DNA of 64,000 nt from Isoetes taiwanensis (GCA_021234155.1 JAJEKV010000031.1:6712748-6776747); one strand, 5' to 3'. Shown: positions 1 to 10,992, counted from the first letter of the stretch. Translations and numbers: made by a program. Notes: generated by a model from the letters alone, not told the origin.

Positions 1-2513
1 CCTTGGATTATTCAACATGAGTATCATGTGCTCTGAAAGTTCTATAGCTCCAATAGCCCCCACAGGATGCAAAAGACCAGTAGTATTATTATCCACTATT
101 TCACTTGTGCCCCCTGCACTTGTACCTAAAACCTGCCACCACCATGTCAACTATTAAAAAAGTGGTGCAATTTACTTTAACTGCTGATAGGAAGAGAGAA
201 GTAAATTACGGGCAAGCCAAAGGCCATGGCTTCAATTGTCACCCTGCCAAAAGTTTCCCCTATACCCTGCATACCAAGTATCATCACTTTAGAAAAGGTG
301 CATCCCAAAGAGGCAAGTTAAAGATCTTGAAATCGTCTTAGTCTAAGCTTATCAACTTCCATGTATATGTTTTGATGCGTATCAAAAATCATGTGCCGTT
401 GATCAAGTGTAAAATGTTCTCAGTAATTACTTCAGCTACCATTAAATCTACAAGCTACATGAATATCGTTTACATTACTCATACTGCATTCCCAAGATCT
501 ATAATAACTGACCTGAGCATTCATAACATAGACATCAGCTCCAGAGTAAAGCGAAGAAACATGCACAGTAGCTGGGGTCCAAATTACCAATTTAGCAAGA
601 TCATGGTTTTGATCCAGAAGTTGAAAGATTTTCTGTACATAGAACAACTTGTTGCTTTTTGATCCTACTGATCCAATCAGCAATTTCATTTTTGCTCTCC
701 TAAAGGTAACATTATTGCTTTGCTTAGGAGAACCTAAAAGTTTAGTAAATGGCTCTGCATCATTTCTAGTATCTCCACCTGAGTCAAGACCTTCCAAATT
801 TGGTAGCTTTGTACTGTTTTTTTCAAGAATCTCTTTACCCCTTTCAAGCCCCAAAGCATGGTCATAGTTCCCAGCTATACCACCCTCAAGCTGACGCAAT
901 GTCAGAAGAGCTGCATAAAGCATAATCAGCTGACCCTTCCCAGGATTTATGCTGCTCAAAGATGCAAAGAGCATATCCTCTGGTTCTAATCCCATGTCGC
1001 TCCGTACTTGATCATGCATCAGGGCCATCTTCCTTCTCTGCTCCTTAGGATTGTTAATTAGCTCTAGTTCAGCTGCTGAAGCTATCTTATCATTCACAGA
1101 AAGACCAACAATGTGAAACTTGGATGGTAAAGTTATGCCCTCCTGTCTACTCCATTCCTGCCATTGCTTCGCTTGAATCTCCGATAGAAATACTAAAGCT
1201 GCCACTTTCCTTAGCATATGTTTAGAGCGATCAAAGTACTCTTTTCTATTCTCCATTACCCACCAAACAATTCGGTTTCTTCCCTTTTTATACGATAAAA
1301 AATATTTTTCTGCAGAAGACCAGACAAATACATTAGCTGAACAACGCCCATCTAACATGATTTAAGGGATATATTGTATATCTATATGCACGCAAACAAA
1401 TTTTTAAGAGATTTGATGGCATATTTGCAAGGTAGGAAATTAGGAAAATCAATAAAAGGGAGAAAAGAGCTTACCAATCCATGAAGCACAGACTGAAGAG
1501 CCAGCCACCACAATATCTGCTCTTGCTGCAGCCCGCCAACTAGAAGCACTTTTACCTCTGATCAGGGAAATGCCCTTCTTTAGGATTACAGTCAGGAGTC
1601 CTCCATTCATATTTAATATAATGGCAGAGACCTTTGCCCCACAGCTTTTTGCTTCCTCTGCCAATTCCAACATTGACAAAGGGCTTCCTGTCATGGATAA
1701 TTCATGAAAAAGTACAACAACCGATTTGCCTCTAACGACCTTGGCAAATTTACTATCCATTTTGCAAATAATGCGTTCTGAAGTACCCAATACCTGCTTC
1801 TCCAAAGTATCATATGGTCCAACATACTTTCCAAGTGAAAATATTTTCTCTTGTAATGCCTCCAATTCCTCAGGTTTCAGTTGAGTGAAATTGGGAACCT
1901 CAAATTGCCTCAGGACTTGCAATGATTTCTGTCTATCGACATTTAGGTCTTTCTGCTTGCTTGGCTGTCCATGCAAGATGGGCTGATATAATCCATCTTC
2001 TTTTCCACCCCATAACCAATCCTTGGCCCATTCGCCTAAATGCGAACCATTCTTTATTAAGCTACCATTCAGAACAGCGGCTGCATCTGCTGTCTGATTG
2101 CCAACATTTACATTTCTCCTGAGAGAAAACGCTTTAAAATCTATAAGCTGTCTAAGCTCCTCATCTTTTTCAAACTTGAAACCTAACAGCGTGATTTCTT
2201 CATCTGGATTCTTCCTAGATAGAAAAAAGACGGCCGCATAGACCCATATAGTAATGAGGATCAACCAGGGTAATAGCCTGCGGCTAGAATACCTTAAAAA
2301 ACTCTTCGGATGAGTTGGAACGGAAATGGGTGCTAAGGGGGTCCCTTGGAGCTCCTTTTTTGGTGTTCTGATAATTTGTCCTCTTCGGAAAGAGGGGGAA
2401 TTTTGGGGAGAAAATTTAGAAAGAGATGGATTTTTAAAACTCCGAGTCACTCTTACAGATGGTGGCTTCAGGACTGTTCCAAGCAAATCCGACTCCAAAT
2501 TATCGTCTTCCAT
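1..2513 (-). CDS. GT4-type glycosyltransferase, type II membrane protein (3' partial)
   Basis: This is a glycosyltransferase gene of the GT-B fold (family GT4), resembling the plant proteins of the Arabidopsis At1g75420/At1g19710 type. It is probably Golgi or ER resident; donor and acceptor are unknown. Four exons can be placed: 2513-1475, 1309-513, 266-210 and 132 to beyond position 1. Each is bounded by GT-AG, and the phases join correctly (phase 1, then 0, then 0). The ATG at 2513 starts a protein with a basic, Ser/Pro-rich N-terminus of about 75 residues and a membrane anchor near residues 80-100 (LLPWLILITIWVYAAVFFL). Exon 2 carries WWVMENR, LSSINPGKGQ, IGSVGSKSNK and WTPAT..V.SLYSGADVYV. 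The 57-nt exon 3 encodes GETFGRVTIEAMAFGLP, the nucleotide-sugar binding loop. Exon 4 continues LGTSAGGTSEIV and TGLLHPVG. A stretch of about 70 residues after GKGQ (roughly 120 residues into exon 2) is low in conservation. The stop codon is outside the window. No break is seen, so the gene is probably functional. Confidence 0.93.
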
Positions 2514-3261
2514 TGTATGATGAAGGATGCGCCCGACATTGACAGTGGGAAAGTCAGCTGAATGTTCAATACAAACCCAGAGCTAAGAAATATGATTATG
2601 TAAAACATGATACAACATGAATTGGATACTTCCTAAATGTCGATCCATAAGAAAAGAAGCTCCAATACCATATCCCAGACATCGAACCGCTGAGAACGTG
2701 AAAAACAAATGCCCCCGGGCAAGTAAGCAGGTCAGCTACTACTGACCTAATCCGCAGTCCAAATCAGGAAGAGCCCACCGTAGCTGCTTATCTTGAAAGG
2801 ATTAGCTTAGCGATAGATAGTGTGCTGCACAAGAATTTCGCCGGACCGATCAGTAAAAGGGAATTTCGGACAGACAAAATATCGTGGTCAGACAAAAGAC
2901 ACCGCGCTTTTTGGCACCGTTTCTGCAGCTTTTTTTTTCTCTCTTTCAAGTTGGCATTACAGGACAATTAACTTGTTTATGCATTAATACGGTTGGCAAT
3001 GGTTGGCTTGGCGTATTTCTAGGCGTCCGTAATAAACGTTTGCTTGAAATTACTGTCAAAATCTGTCATTTTTATAAGGCAGAATATCTTGCAGGTTTCG
3101 CGGAGCGGCGCCGCTCCGCTTTGTTTTTTGCAAGCACCTCTGTTTCAAGCTTTTGCATTTGCATTTTGCATTCGATTCTGGCAGTTTCGTTGCCTAGATC
3201 CGGCACTCATCCTTCTTCTCTGCTCATATCCGTTGAAACGGATATCCCATTGTTTATCTAC
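2514..3261. promoter_or_regulatory. 5' flank of the glycosyltransferase gene (no defined element)
   Basis: This stretch lies upstream of the glycosyltransferase start codon and must hold its 5' UTR and promoter. I see no clear TATA box at a decisive position and no second gene. The open frame at 2884-3447 (+) has low-complexity composition and no recognisable motif, so I do not call it coding. Confidence 0.35.
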
Positions 3262-3323
3262 CATATCCATATCTCTGCCATATCCATATCTCCATATCCA
3301 TATTCCATATCTCTGCCATATCC
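3262..3323. repeat. CATATC-rich short tandem repeat
   Basis: The hexamer CCATAT/CATATC recurs about nine times in 62 bp, interspersed with CTCTGC. It lies about 750 bp upstream of the glycosyltransferase start. Confidence 0.7.
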
Positions 3324-3610
3324 TTGCCCATCGTTGTTTCTTCCTTGCAAACAAAAAAGAACACTCTCGATGCACATGCTAATTGTTAGAAATCGGCCCC
3401 TTTTCTTTTTGAGCAGCCGAAATGAACCAAATCATGGCAAATCATAGAGATATCATATGTTGGGAAAAAAAACAAAAACAAATTCCGCCTTGCCATCGCT
3501 GTTTCTTCCTTCTCTCTTCTCCGCCATAGCCGTTGAACAAAAGTTTCTGCCACAAAAATCTGCCGGAAAATTTTTACGGTACGTAATTTCAGCAAAAGTT
3601 TATTACGTTT

Positions 3611-3765
3611 GTTAATTTCCGGCGGTTGAATTCCGCCGGAAAAAGTTTCTACGGAGCCGCCAGCCTCGGCGGCGCTTTCGCTGACTCCGCCCGCTCGTCG
3701 CCGCCGACTTAGCTTAGCGCCCGCCTCAAAGTTTTTCCGGCGGAATTCCTCCCGTCCGGAAATTA
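3611..3765. repeat. GC-rich nested inverted repeat
   Basis: AATTCCGCCGGAAAAA at 3629-3644 is mirrored by its exact reverse complement at 3732-3747. Outside these arms, TTAATTTCCGG (3612-3622) is mirrored by CCGGAAATTAT (3756-3766) with slight differences. The 87-bp loop is strongly GC-rich (about 3650-3725). This could be a small fold-back element or the end of the element that follows on the right. Confidence 0.6.
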
Positions 3766-3867
3766 TCTAATACGTAGTGTTCGAGTACTTGCCGCTATAA
3801 TGTGTCCGAAATTGGAATGGGTATTTTTATAACTTAAGGTTTCCAAAGGTTTTATGGGGGTATTCGT

Positions 3868-4104
3868 ATGTCAAACCGTATAATGATGACGGTGGCAACT
3901 GGGATTCCCAACCCTAGAATCTTGGGCGGGAATATTGGAGTTCCGGATTCTTTGGTTGGGCGAATGGTGGTTTCTCCTTGGGTCAGCTGCGGGGATGGCG
4001 AGCTCCCGGTGATGTGGTCGGCTTTGTGTTTTGTTTCCTTATTTGTTTGGGTGGATAAAATTTGGTCGCGGGCGTTGGCGGGGAGGCGGAGGTGCGATGA
4101 TTGA
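3868..4104 (+). other. Open frame left of the Rep-like remnant (unassigned)
   Basis: A 78-codon frame begins at an ATG in a GC-richer segment than its surroundings and ends just before the Rep-like remnant. The product has no motif I recognise. Its last third is basic (AGRRRCDD). It may be the leader or a first exon of the element at 4155-5670. I give it as a position to test rather than as a gene. Confidence 0.25.
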
Positions 4105-4154
4105 AGAAGACGAGGTAAGATTTTTTTTCGCGTGGCATTGTTTTTATATCCGCC

Positions 4155-4738
4155 ATGTCGTTGAAGAGGGCAGCCGAAAAGGCTCGTGAGTGGTCGCTCC
4201 TCCGCCCCTTCTTACGTGGAGCCATGTGTTGAATTCCAATTCAAAGAGAGAGGCCGGGATTTCTTTGTTGATCGAGATTGGAACCTTATCGATGTCGGGT
4301 GTTACCCTAGGTTTGTCCAGGCGGGATGTCATTTGTGAGTTTCTATGATGGCCTTGTGGGATTTTGTAATAGGAGGTGTGTTGCCTGAGTCGTGGGCCAT
4401 GGAAAGGGGTGCTCTTGTAGACCATTTGCATTGTCGTTGTCTTTAGAGCCCTGTTTAAAACCCTAGGGCCATGAATGATGCCATAAAGAAGGAATTTAAC
4501 CGGGCTTGTAAGCCTCCCCGGTGTGATCTTGGTGCGTAAAAGCCTTGAAGAATACCCGCCTTCACCGTTTTGAAGGTATGATTGGTTATTGTATGAAAGA
4601 TGTGGGAAAGGTTCACTATGTCTGCCACCTTCATAATGTTAGTGAGGATGCCATCGAGAAAGGTAAGGATTTGTATTTAAGATGGGGAGCTGGTGATACC
4701 AAAAACTTAGTTGTTTTTTATAATAAGAATTTCTGAAT
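4155..4738 (+). pseudogene. Decayed HUH-endonuclease (Rep-like) gene remnant
   Basis: Fragments in different frames carry the order of motifs expected of a single-tyrosine HUH endonuclease, which nicks single-stranded DNA to start rolling-circle style replication or transposition. A short basic start (MSLKRAAEKAR) at 4155 is followed by a frame through about 4310. Next comes a frame with a WAMERG...DHLHC motif (4400-4440), in which HLH is the metal-binding HUH triad. About 50 codons further on is GYCMKD (4582-4599), matching the YxxK catalytic tyrosine motif. Stops and frameshifts separate the pieces (TGA near 4334, TAG at 4443, stops near 4537-4548), so it is dead. Eukaryotic replitron-type transposons and integrated CRESS-DNA sequences share this motif set. 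I cannot decide between them by eye. Nothing like a superfamily 3 helicase Walker motif was seen downstream. Confidence 0.55.
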
Positions 4739-4739
4739 C

Positions 4740-5182
4740 GTGCTGCCCATTATGTTAACTATCATGGCAACCGTAAGATGACCGCTAGCCTCTTGTTTAC
4801 ATTGACCGTAATGATTCGCTTACGGTAAGTTTACACTATCCAGGTTCTTGGATTATCCATTCCAATCTTGCCCACATTAATGAGCACCGTGTCCAGTACG
4901 CATGGAGGGTGCCGCTAAATCCTTCTCGATTGCATGCCCTCGGACATGAGAACTATTTTGTTTGGGCTGCCTTTCTTTGGTTCGTTACACTGTAGAGCCC
5001 GAAATGGGCCTGGGAGGAGGCGGTATTGGGATGATGCCATCCCTGTGGATGAACAAGACATTAATTTCGAGGATGTTTGTGATGAGTCTTATAGTCATGA
5101 CAGTGATGATGTTGTTGTTTTGGAGCCTGGTGTGGATTTCATCCCTGTGCACAAGGGTGATTGCACCATGGCTGTTGGGTGA
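4740..5182 (+). pseudogene. Continuation of the Rep-like element; acidic ORF
   Basis: A frame from about 4815 to 4997 reads HYPGSWIIHSNLAHINEHR and then WRVPLNPSRLHALG, with protein-like composition, before a TAG. A second frame at 4934-5182 ends in a strongly acidic segment (about 5030-5130: DDAIPVDEQDINFEDV, then SHDSDDVVVLEPG). The two overlap out of frame, which suggests one ancestral C-terminal region broken by an indel. I recognise no domain. Being contiguous with the HUH remnant, it probably belongs to the same element. Confidence 0.4.
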
Positions 5183-5247
5183 TCATGTTGGTTGGCTTTG
5201 GACTGTACAGTTTGGTTTTTTTTTTCATGGGTTCGTTTGCTTTTTAG

Positions 5248-5670
5248 TTGCAGGTAGTAATGGAGACTGATGGAAAGCCTGTTGCTGGCATGGAGCAGCC
5301 TGCTGTATCTTTGCCTGACTCCTATATTTCTTCTGCTGTTGAAGCTTCACATCCAGATCCTGTTGTATTCTCGGTTGAGCCTGAGGCAGTTTTCTGTGCT
5401 CAAGAGTTTGTTAATAGCATTATCCAGGTTGGAACTGAGGCGCGTAGGATTGCGGCATCCTTGCGCTTGCTCAGGCGGCAGCTTAGAGGGTTTTATGCCT
5501 CAATCCAGAATGCTATTTCTGCTGTGGAGTGGGATCAATTGGGGGTGCCTGTCTCTGAGTTACATGTGTTTTGCTCTCATATGAGCCTTGCTAGGGTCTT
5601 GCTCGTGCAAGAAATTCGCCAGCTGGATGAACTTATTAGGCATGCACAGAGTGGCGCGCCTATGAACTGA
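5248..5670 (+). CDS. Uncharacterised 140-codon ORF, possible last exon of the Rep-like element
   Basis: This is the longest undamaged frame in the 3.6-6 kb element. A pyrimidine tract and TTGCAG precede it (about 5210-5252), so the true start may be a splice acceptor rather than the ATG at 5248. A GT after CACAAGG at about 5157 could be the matching donor. The first 50 residues are Pro/Ser/Val-rich. The rest (about residues 55-135) looks alpha-helical, with an Arg/Leu-rich stretch (RRIAASLRLLRRQLRGF) and a C-terminal helix (QEIRQLDELIRHA). No family is recognised. It is more intact than its neighbours, which is odd if it is the same age. Confidence 0.35.
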   Translation: MQVVMETDGKPVAGMEQPAVSLPDSYISSAVEASHPDPVVFSVEPEAVFCAQEFVNSIIQVGTEARRIAASLRLLRRQLRGFYASIQNAISAVEWDQLGVPVSELHVFCSHMSLARVLLVQEIRQLDELIRHAQSGAPMN

Positions 5671-5906
5671 TCTGTTTACATCTTCTTGTTTCTGTTTTTG
5701 TGTGGCCTGACAGAACTGCTTATGCTTTTATAAATGACAAACTTGTTTATTTTCTAAATGTGTTGTTCAATTTGTTGCAGTTTGGCCTTCATTGACAGGT
5801 ATGAACTTGACACGTGTTGAGTCTTTAGCATGAGGCTGCTGTATAATCTGAGTTTGGGAATAATTTTTTGTTGAAATAATATGCTGATACTCTTTTATTT
5901 CTTAGT

Positions 5907-6010
5907 GGGCTTCGGCCCCTAGGTATACTAGGGATCCCTCCTTTGGGATGCCTAGTATGCCTGGATGAGCGTGGGATCTTGTACTGGGGTTCGACTCCCC
6001 AGACTCATCA
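5907..6010 (+). repeat. Cluster of three hairpins, the last a perfect tRNA-type T-arm
   Basis: Three stem-loops lie end to end. GGGC-TTCG-GCCC (5907-5918) is a tetraloop hairpin. A 20-bp stem with two mismatches pairs 5919-5938 with 5945-5964. CTGGGG-TTCGACT-CCCCAG (5984-6002) has a 7-nt loop matching the tRNA T-loop and the RNA polymerase III B box (GGTTCGACTCC). GATGAG (5964-5969) can also pair with CTCATC (6004-6009). This may be a tRNA-derived SINE end or the structured end of the element on its left. Confidence 0.6.
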
Positions 6011-8142
6011 TTCTCTGTTTTCATTGCTTATTATTTTTTTTGGCTGCTAATTGTCGAGCATCCTATTTATTCAATGGTTTAATAAAATGTTTGGGGTAAG
6101 TCAAAGATGGGGGTTTTGACCCCATCTTGACTTGCGTTTGAGGGCTTCAAATTCGCCCCATGGCATATGCTGTGGCATATGCCAGCATCCAATGGCCCCA
6201 AATAATTTCCAGACACCCCAAACGATAATACACCCCAAACAATTTCCGCACATTTATAACCTAAGATTGTTTATGGTTTGTCAAGGTATTCGTAGCTCCA
6301 GAGGTAGAAAGCTGACGGTGGCAGTTCAGTTAGGGGAAGAAGGCATATTTTGCTGTTTGTAAAGGTCGGATTTGGGATAAGAGCGGGCGTGCGGGCTGGA
6401 CAGATGGTAGCTGGGTATGGGTTTGCCAAGCAGGTGGCGGGTTGGGGCCGATGCTCATCTGCTCCAGATGCTTGGATTGCTTGGAAGTGCCTTGCTTGAT
6501 TCGGCAGCAAACCTTTCAATCGACGAAAACTGAGCTCCCAGATACCAAATAATAGGCGAAACTGAGGCAGGCCTCCAAATCTTCAGGAGCTGGGAAACCT
6601 GTTCAATTTGGGAAAAGCATCTTGAGATGCTTCAGCTTTTGGAGATTTTTCCCTTACTGGATCAATTGCTGGATCATAACAGTGAAGAATAAAAGCTGAT
6701 TATAGGGCCGCCCCTGTTAGTCCTCAATCCTTTCGATTTTTTTATGTCCAAGGGCCATCATGTCTTTAATTTTTTTATTTACAGTATCATCGACTTGGGA
6801 CCATGTATTTCGTGTCGTGATCATGCAAAAGCGCTTGGCCTGTTCTACACGCTCCCATCCTAAATCCGGCAGCTATTGCAAGGAACTTAATTTGCCACAA
6901 CAAGCTATTGACTGGCCTGAGGCTTTCAGTTTATCAAATTCTATTAATACAATCAAGAACCCGTTTCTGGTTAAGATTACGCCAGATCTTGATATAGCTG
7001 TATCATATATTTCAGTGGCATATTGCGTCTGATCCTATTTGTGCGCAAGGCAGATGATGTAAGGATGATTCGTGGCAAATCCTTGTTTCTTTTGTTCTGA
7101 TCAGTCATGCGTTGTCTTCTTATACTGTATTTGTATGCTGCCGAGGCGTATTCTGGTCTGGGATCATGGTCTGTGGGCAATTCGTGCTCCTATTTCAAGG
7201 GGTCAATTTGATCCCTTGTTGATTGTGCATTGGCGGGGGGCTGAACCTCTGCTGCCCCGCGCTAAATAGCTGAACCCCGCAGCCGTTTACATGCTGCTGA
7301 CCATGCTGATTGGAAGATTTCTCAGCAGCTGCTTGCAATAATGACGTGGCACTACCCTTCAGCCATGAACCATATCATATTCAGCGTAGAACCTCTGGAT
7401 TCACGAAGTTTTTTTGGCCTTCGAAGCTTCTCCACGAGAATTTCAGGCTTCTGTTGAATTCGCCTGGTTCATATCTTTAATTTTCTTCAATTCCTTGTGC
7501 CTTCAATAGGACAACTCTTCAAATCAATGAAAATACGCTACAGAAAACTAAAGGCGCAAAGGAATTTTAGGAATTTTAAGGAAGAAAAAGCAGCTTTGGG
7601 TCTGCTTCAAATGGAAAGTATGGCAGTAATAAAGGATTCGTTGGCGCATCTCAGAATTCGATTGAGAGGAAGAAGAAATTCGATCAAAGCAGAGATTCAA
7701 TGAAGGATTGCCAATTTTAAAAATATCAATAAATCTACGGACAAGAACAGGGCAAGAACAAGGCACGGATTTGCAAAATTGGGTTTCGGCTGCAGATCAG
7801 CTTCTTTTATGAGTTGTTTTCTGGATTTATAGTCATGGTATCCCAATCTGATTCCTTGATTGAGCCAATTTTCTTTCCAAATTCAAAGGCACTGCTTCGA
7901 ATTTGGGTTTCATCATGCTTATTTTGAAAGTTCATGTGACCAGAATTGTTGCGTGCTGAATTGGCCTGGCTGATTAAGTGCTGCCTCAGCGGGGCACATT
8001 TTTAGGCTCAGCTCGCGCGCCGTGGACGGCGCGATGCTGAATGGAAAAGAATCAGCTGCTGTTTTTAGGTCCGGCGCTGTTTCAGCCCTGGCAAAAAATT
8101 ACGTCATGTGAATGACCCAATACTCCAACCCCAAAGGGTGGA
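6011..8142. other. Non-coding stretch, only small palindromes
   Basis: I find no gene. A hairpin GATGGGG...CCCCATC lies at about 6107-6128. The decamer TGGCATATGC recurs at about 6160-6180 in a palindromic arrangement (GGCATATG...CATATGCC). The frame at 6760-7032 (+) has no recognisable motif. Confidence 0.4.
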
Positions 8143-8733
8143 ATCACACCTGTGGCCGCCCAAGATTAAAAAAAAGCTTCAACCAATCACAAAGCGGTGT
8201 TTCTCGAAATTGGGCGCACTCCTATCACACCAGGGGTGCCCAAAACACAAAAGTTCCTGGGCATCCCTAATGTTCCTGGCCGGAGGATACTCCTTGCCCA
8301 AGATCATGGCCATTGCCAGCTTAGCACAGTTGCAGAAAAGATCATCGAAGGGGCAAGTTTAGGGTTCTTATACATGCAAAAAGTATCGATTTAAGGATCG
8401 ATTGAAGCCTGTCGGCATCAGATTTCAAGCTGGAATGGCGAGGAAAAAAAATCCGAACAAGTTGATTTGCTTTGCAATGAAGTCAAAGATTGATTTTTTT
8501 GGTTTTGTGAAGCTCTAACAGCAAGAATCTGAAAGAATTAACATCGCTTTGCTTGCAATGAAGCCGAAAAATAGATTTCAGCAAAAATTCGACTGATGAC
8601 AGTGGATTTGGTTACAGTTTAAGCACAAAATCAGATTTCCTTGCCCTAAAATTCTTTCCTCCATTCCTCGATATAAATCCAGCACGGCAGCTAGATTTCT
8701 GACATGGCATTCTAATCTTGGGCACAGGTGTGA
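8143..8733. mobile_element. Possible small TIR element (MITE-like)
   Basis: TCACACCTGTG + CCCAAGATTA at 8143-8167 (with a 4-bp insertion) is mirrored by the reverse complement at 8713-8733. The interior of about 545 bp is AT-rich and has no gene. No target-site duplication is visible, so this is tentative. Confidence 0.35.
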
Positions 8734-9359
8734 CAAGAATTTCTTGGCATCTTCATCCCCTGCCCAAGAGTCACAAAATCGATTCCTGGCCGGTCGCTAG
8801 TGTGATTTCACCATTAATATTGGACATTCGTATACAGTACCACTAAGAGCGTGGACGTGCCCTCTCAAAGCGTCATCAAGACGATGTCTACGCACCATAG
8901 AATATTACCGGAGCAGTTCACGGTCCTGCGAAGTAACGTGTCGCCAATTCTAAAGCCATTGACTCTAGTCCAGTAAGTTCCCATGGTCAAGCGGCACACA
9001 CTCGGTGGCGCACTAAAATAAATCATGGTGGAGCCAAACTGGTCGCCCCATACAACCCAATGGACAAGACTTTTGACAAGCTGACAAGCTAGCATGACAG
9101 GCCAGGCGCCCATCCAAAGGTGAGCACAAAATAAACCACATGTCCGCGAATCTTATATAGAAAATGGTGCAACAGCAAAATGGCAACCACGTGGCCATGC
9201 AAGTTTCAAGATGGCTGCATTTTTGGGATGTTGCATTTACACCTTGTGGCAACGATTATACATGAATGCAATGACAAGGCATGCTTCAGCGCAGTGGCCG
9301 CATTTTTTAGACCTAATGGCTGCCAAGGGGAAAATAAGAAGCCTCCGTGTTGAAGAAAC
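8734..9359. other. Unassigned stretch
   Basis: No gene is recognised. The short minus-strand frames at 8865-9113 and 9013-9252 overlap in different frames and carry no motif. Confidence 0.3.
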
Positions 9360-9690
9360 GAAACCGTCATGTTGAATTACCCCTACTCTTAAATGCCCCT
9401 CCCTCCCCTTCCCCCCGAACAAGCTTTTTACAGATGCCAATACAGAACTTCACTTGTTTGACTTTGATCTTAAGCCAAACACTTTCTCCTATCTTAAACT
9501 CCCTTACGATCCTACGTCTGTCAGCTCTTCTGCCGAGTCCGAGCTGTTCGGAGGTATCCACATATCTCTTCTACTAACTGTTGCATACCCACCAATAGTT
9601 GTTGAGAAACCTCCATCTTAGACACAGGTTGTGCGAAGTATCAGGAGTTAGGCACTGATATCCATAGTTAATCATCATGTCGAAGCTAAT
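9360..9690 (-). pseudogene. Ty3/gypsy integrase C-terminal fragment
   Basis: On the minus strand, [15 protein letters not shown] (about 9445-9490) matches the segment [15 protein letters not shown] of the intact gypsy pol in the right part of this window. The DNA at 9595-9685 is also recognisably related to the pol region near 61,940-62,040. The fragment covers the end of the integrase just before the GPY/F module. It is frameshifted and has no adjoining LTR. It is an old scrap of a related chromovirus-type element. Confidence 0.75.
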
Positions 9691-10985
9691 CTCTATGTTC
9701 TCTTCATCTAAGAGTGCCTTTTTCTCTTCCTTATCTGACAACTTTTTGACAACTTTTTGGGTGACTGAGCTCTATTGCATTAGATGCATCTAGCCCTTCC
9801 ACAATGTGGATGGCACCGACCCGTAATCCATTTATTGGTTGCTCGGGTTGCTCCTCTCCATTTGGTGTAATTTTCACCTTGACTAACATACCATCGTCAT
9901 TCTTGGAGATGGTGAATGCCTGCCCTCGTGCATCGACGCGATGCCCTATCTCCATCGAAATGTAGAAGACTGGCACAATTATGGTCTTATTGGTGGAGCA
10001 CAATCAGTTAGCTGCATAGTCTAACAATGATTGAAGCTCTGTGACACCCTCCTCTATCTTCTGGGTGCGTGGGAGAGTGTGACCATGCAATCATCTCCAT
10101 CCATTGTTGTTGTCCACTTCAATGTCCTAGTTGAAGATGCATTAATAGCAAGCGCTACACTAGTGGCGAAGTGGTAGGTTGGTCTAGCTAAGGTATGGAA
10201 GATAATTTGTGAGTAAGTTGGAGTGCTCCCCTCGATGGAGTCGTCGAAGAATAATAATTGACTTAAATAGTTGTTGGCAGTGCAATTCTAAATCTGCATT
10301 GTTGTTGATGGCTCACTTCTAAATCTTAATTTTATAATTTGAAAATTGAAGCTAGCTTTAAAAATATTTTTAGTAAGCGCTCCAGATTAGGCAAAAATGA
10401 TACGATTGAAAATCATCCAGAGTGTCCAACGATGTAACTTAGTTGATTATTCAAGCTTTCCTCTTGAAGATATGAGGAAGTTACAAACCATCAGCACACC
10501 CCGTAAATAGGAGTTCTAGATTTAGATTCTCCGAATTTTATTTTTCCAGTTCTTTTTGCTGAGAAAGGATTCCTAAAATCTCTTAGCTTAGCTAGGAAAA
10601 TTTGGTTTCATTCAAAAAGTGAAACGAGAGCTTTCCAATGGCATGCTTTTTTAGCAAAATGAAGCTTTCTAAGAAATATTATGGCCACATTAAAGATTAG
10701 TGTTGCACTCTTGGATATCAGATTTTGTGTTAAATTCAATATTTTGTTTGGTGCAGTTCAACGCTGAGGTTTTCTTAAATTTTTCATATGAAAGAATCTG
10801 TTTATTCTATTTTGGCTATCTTTCACCAAAAATTAATCATAGATAGTTGAATTTTCTTAGCTAAAGTCTGGTAAGGTCTGGCAAAGTTTGGTCTGCTTCC
10901 CCATTGTGGTAACTTTTCTAGCTATCTCAACTTGACAAGTAACTCTTAAATAACACTAAGATCAGGAAGCTCCATGAGGAGCTCC
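9691..10985. other. Unassigned stretch
   Basis: A 90-codon minus-strand frame at 9731-10003 has a protein-like middle (VKVKITPNGEEQPEQPINGL) but no family I recognise. It could be another part of the neighbouring gypsy scrap. The remainder is AT-rich and shows nothing. Confidence 0.3.
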
Positions 10986-10992
10986 ACTAAGG

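Noticed and set aside
2326-2561. Plus-strand ORFs overlapping the glycosyltransferase start
   Set aside because: They are antisense to exon 1 of the clearly supported minus-strand gene.
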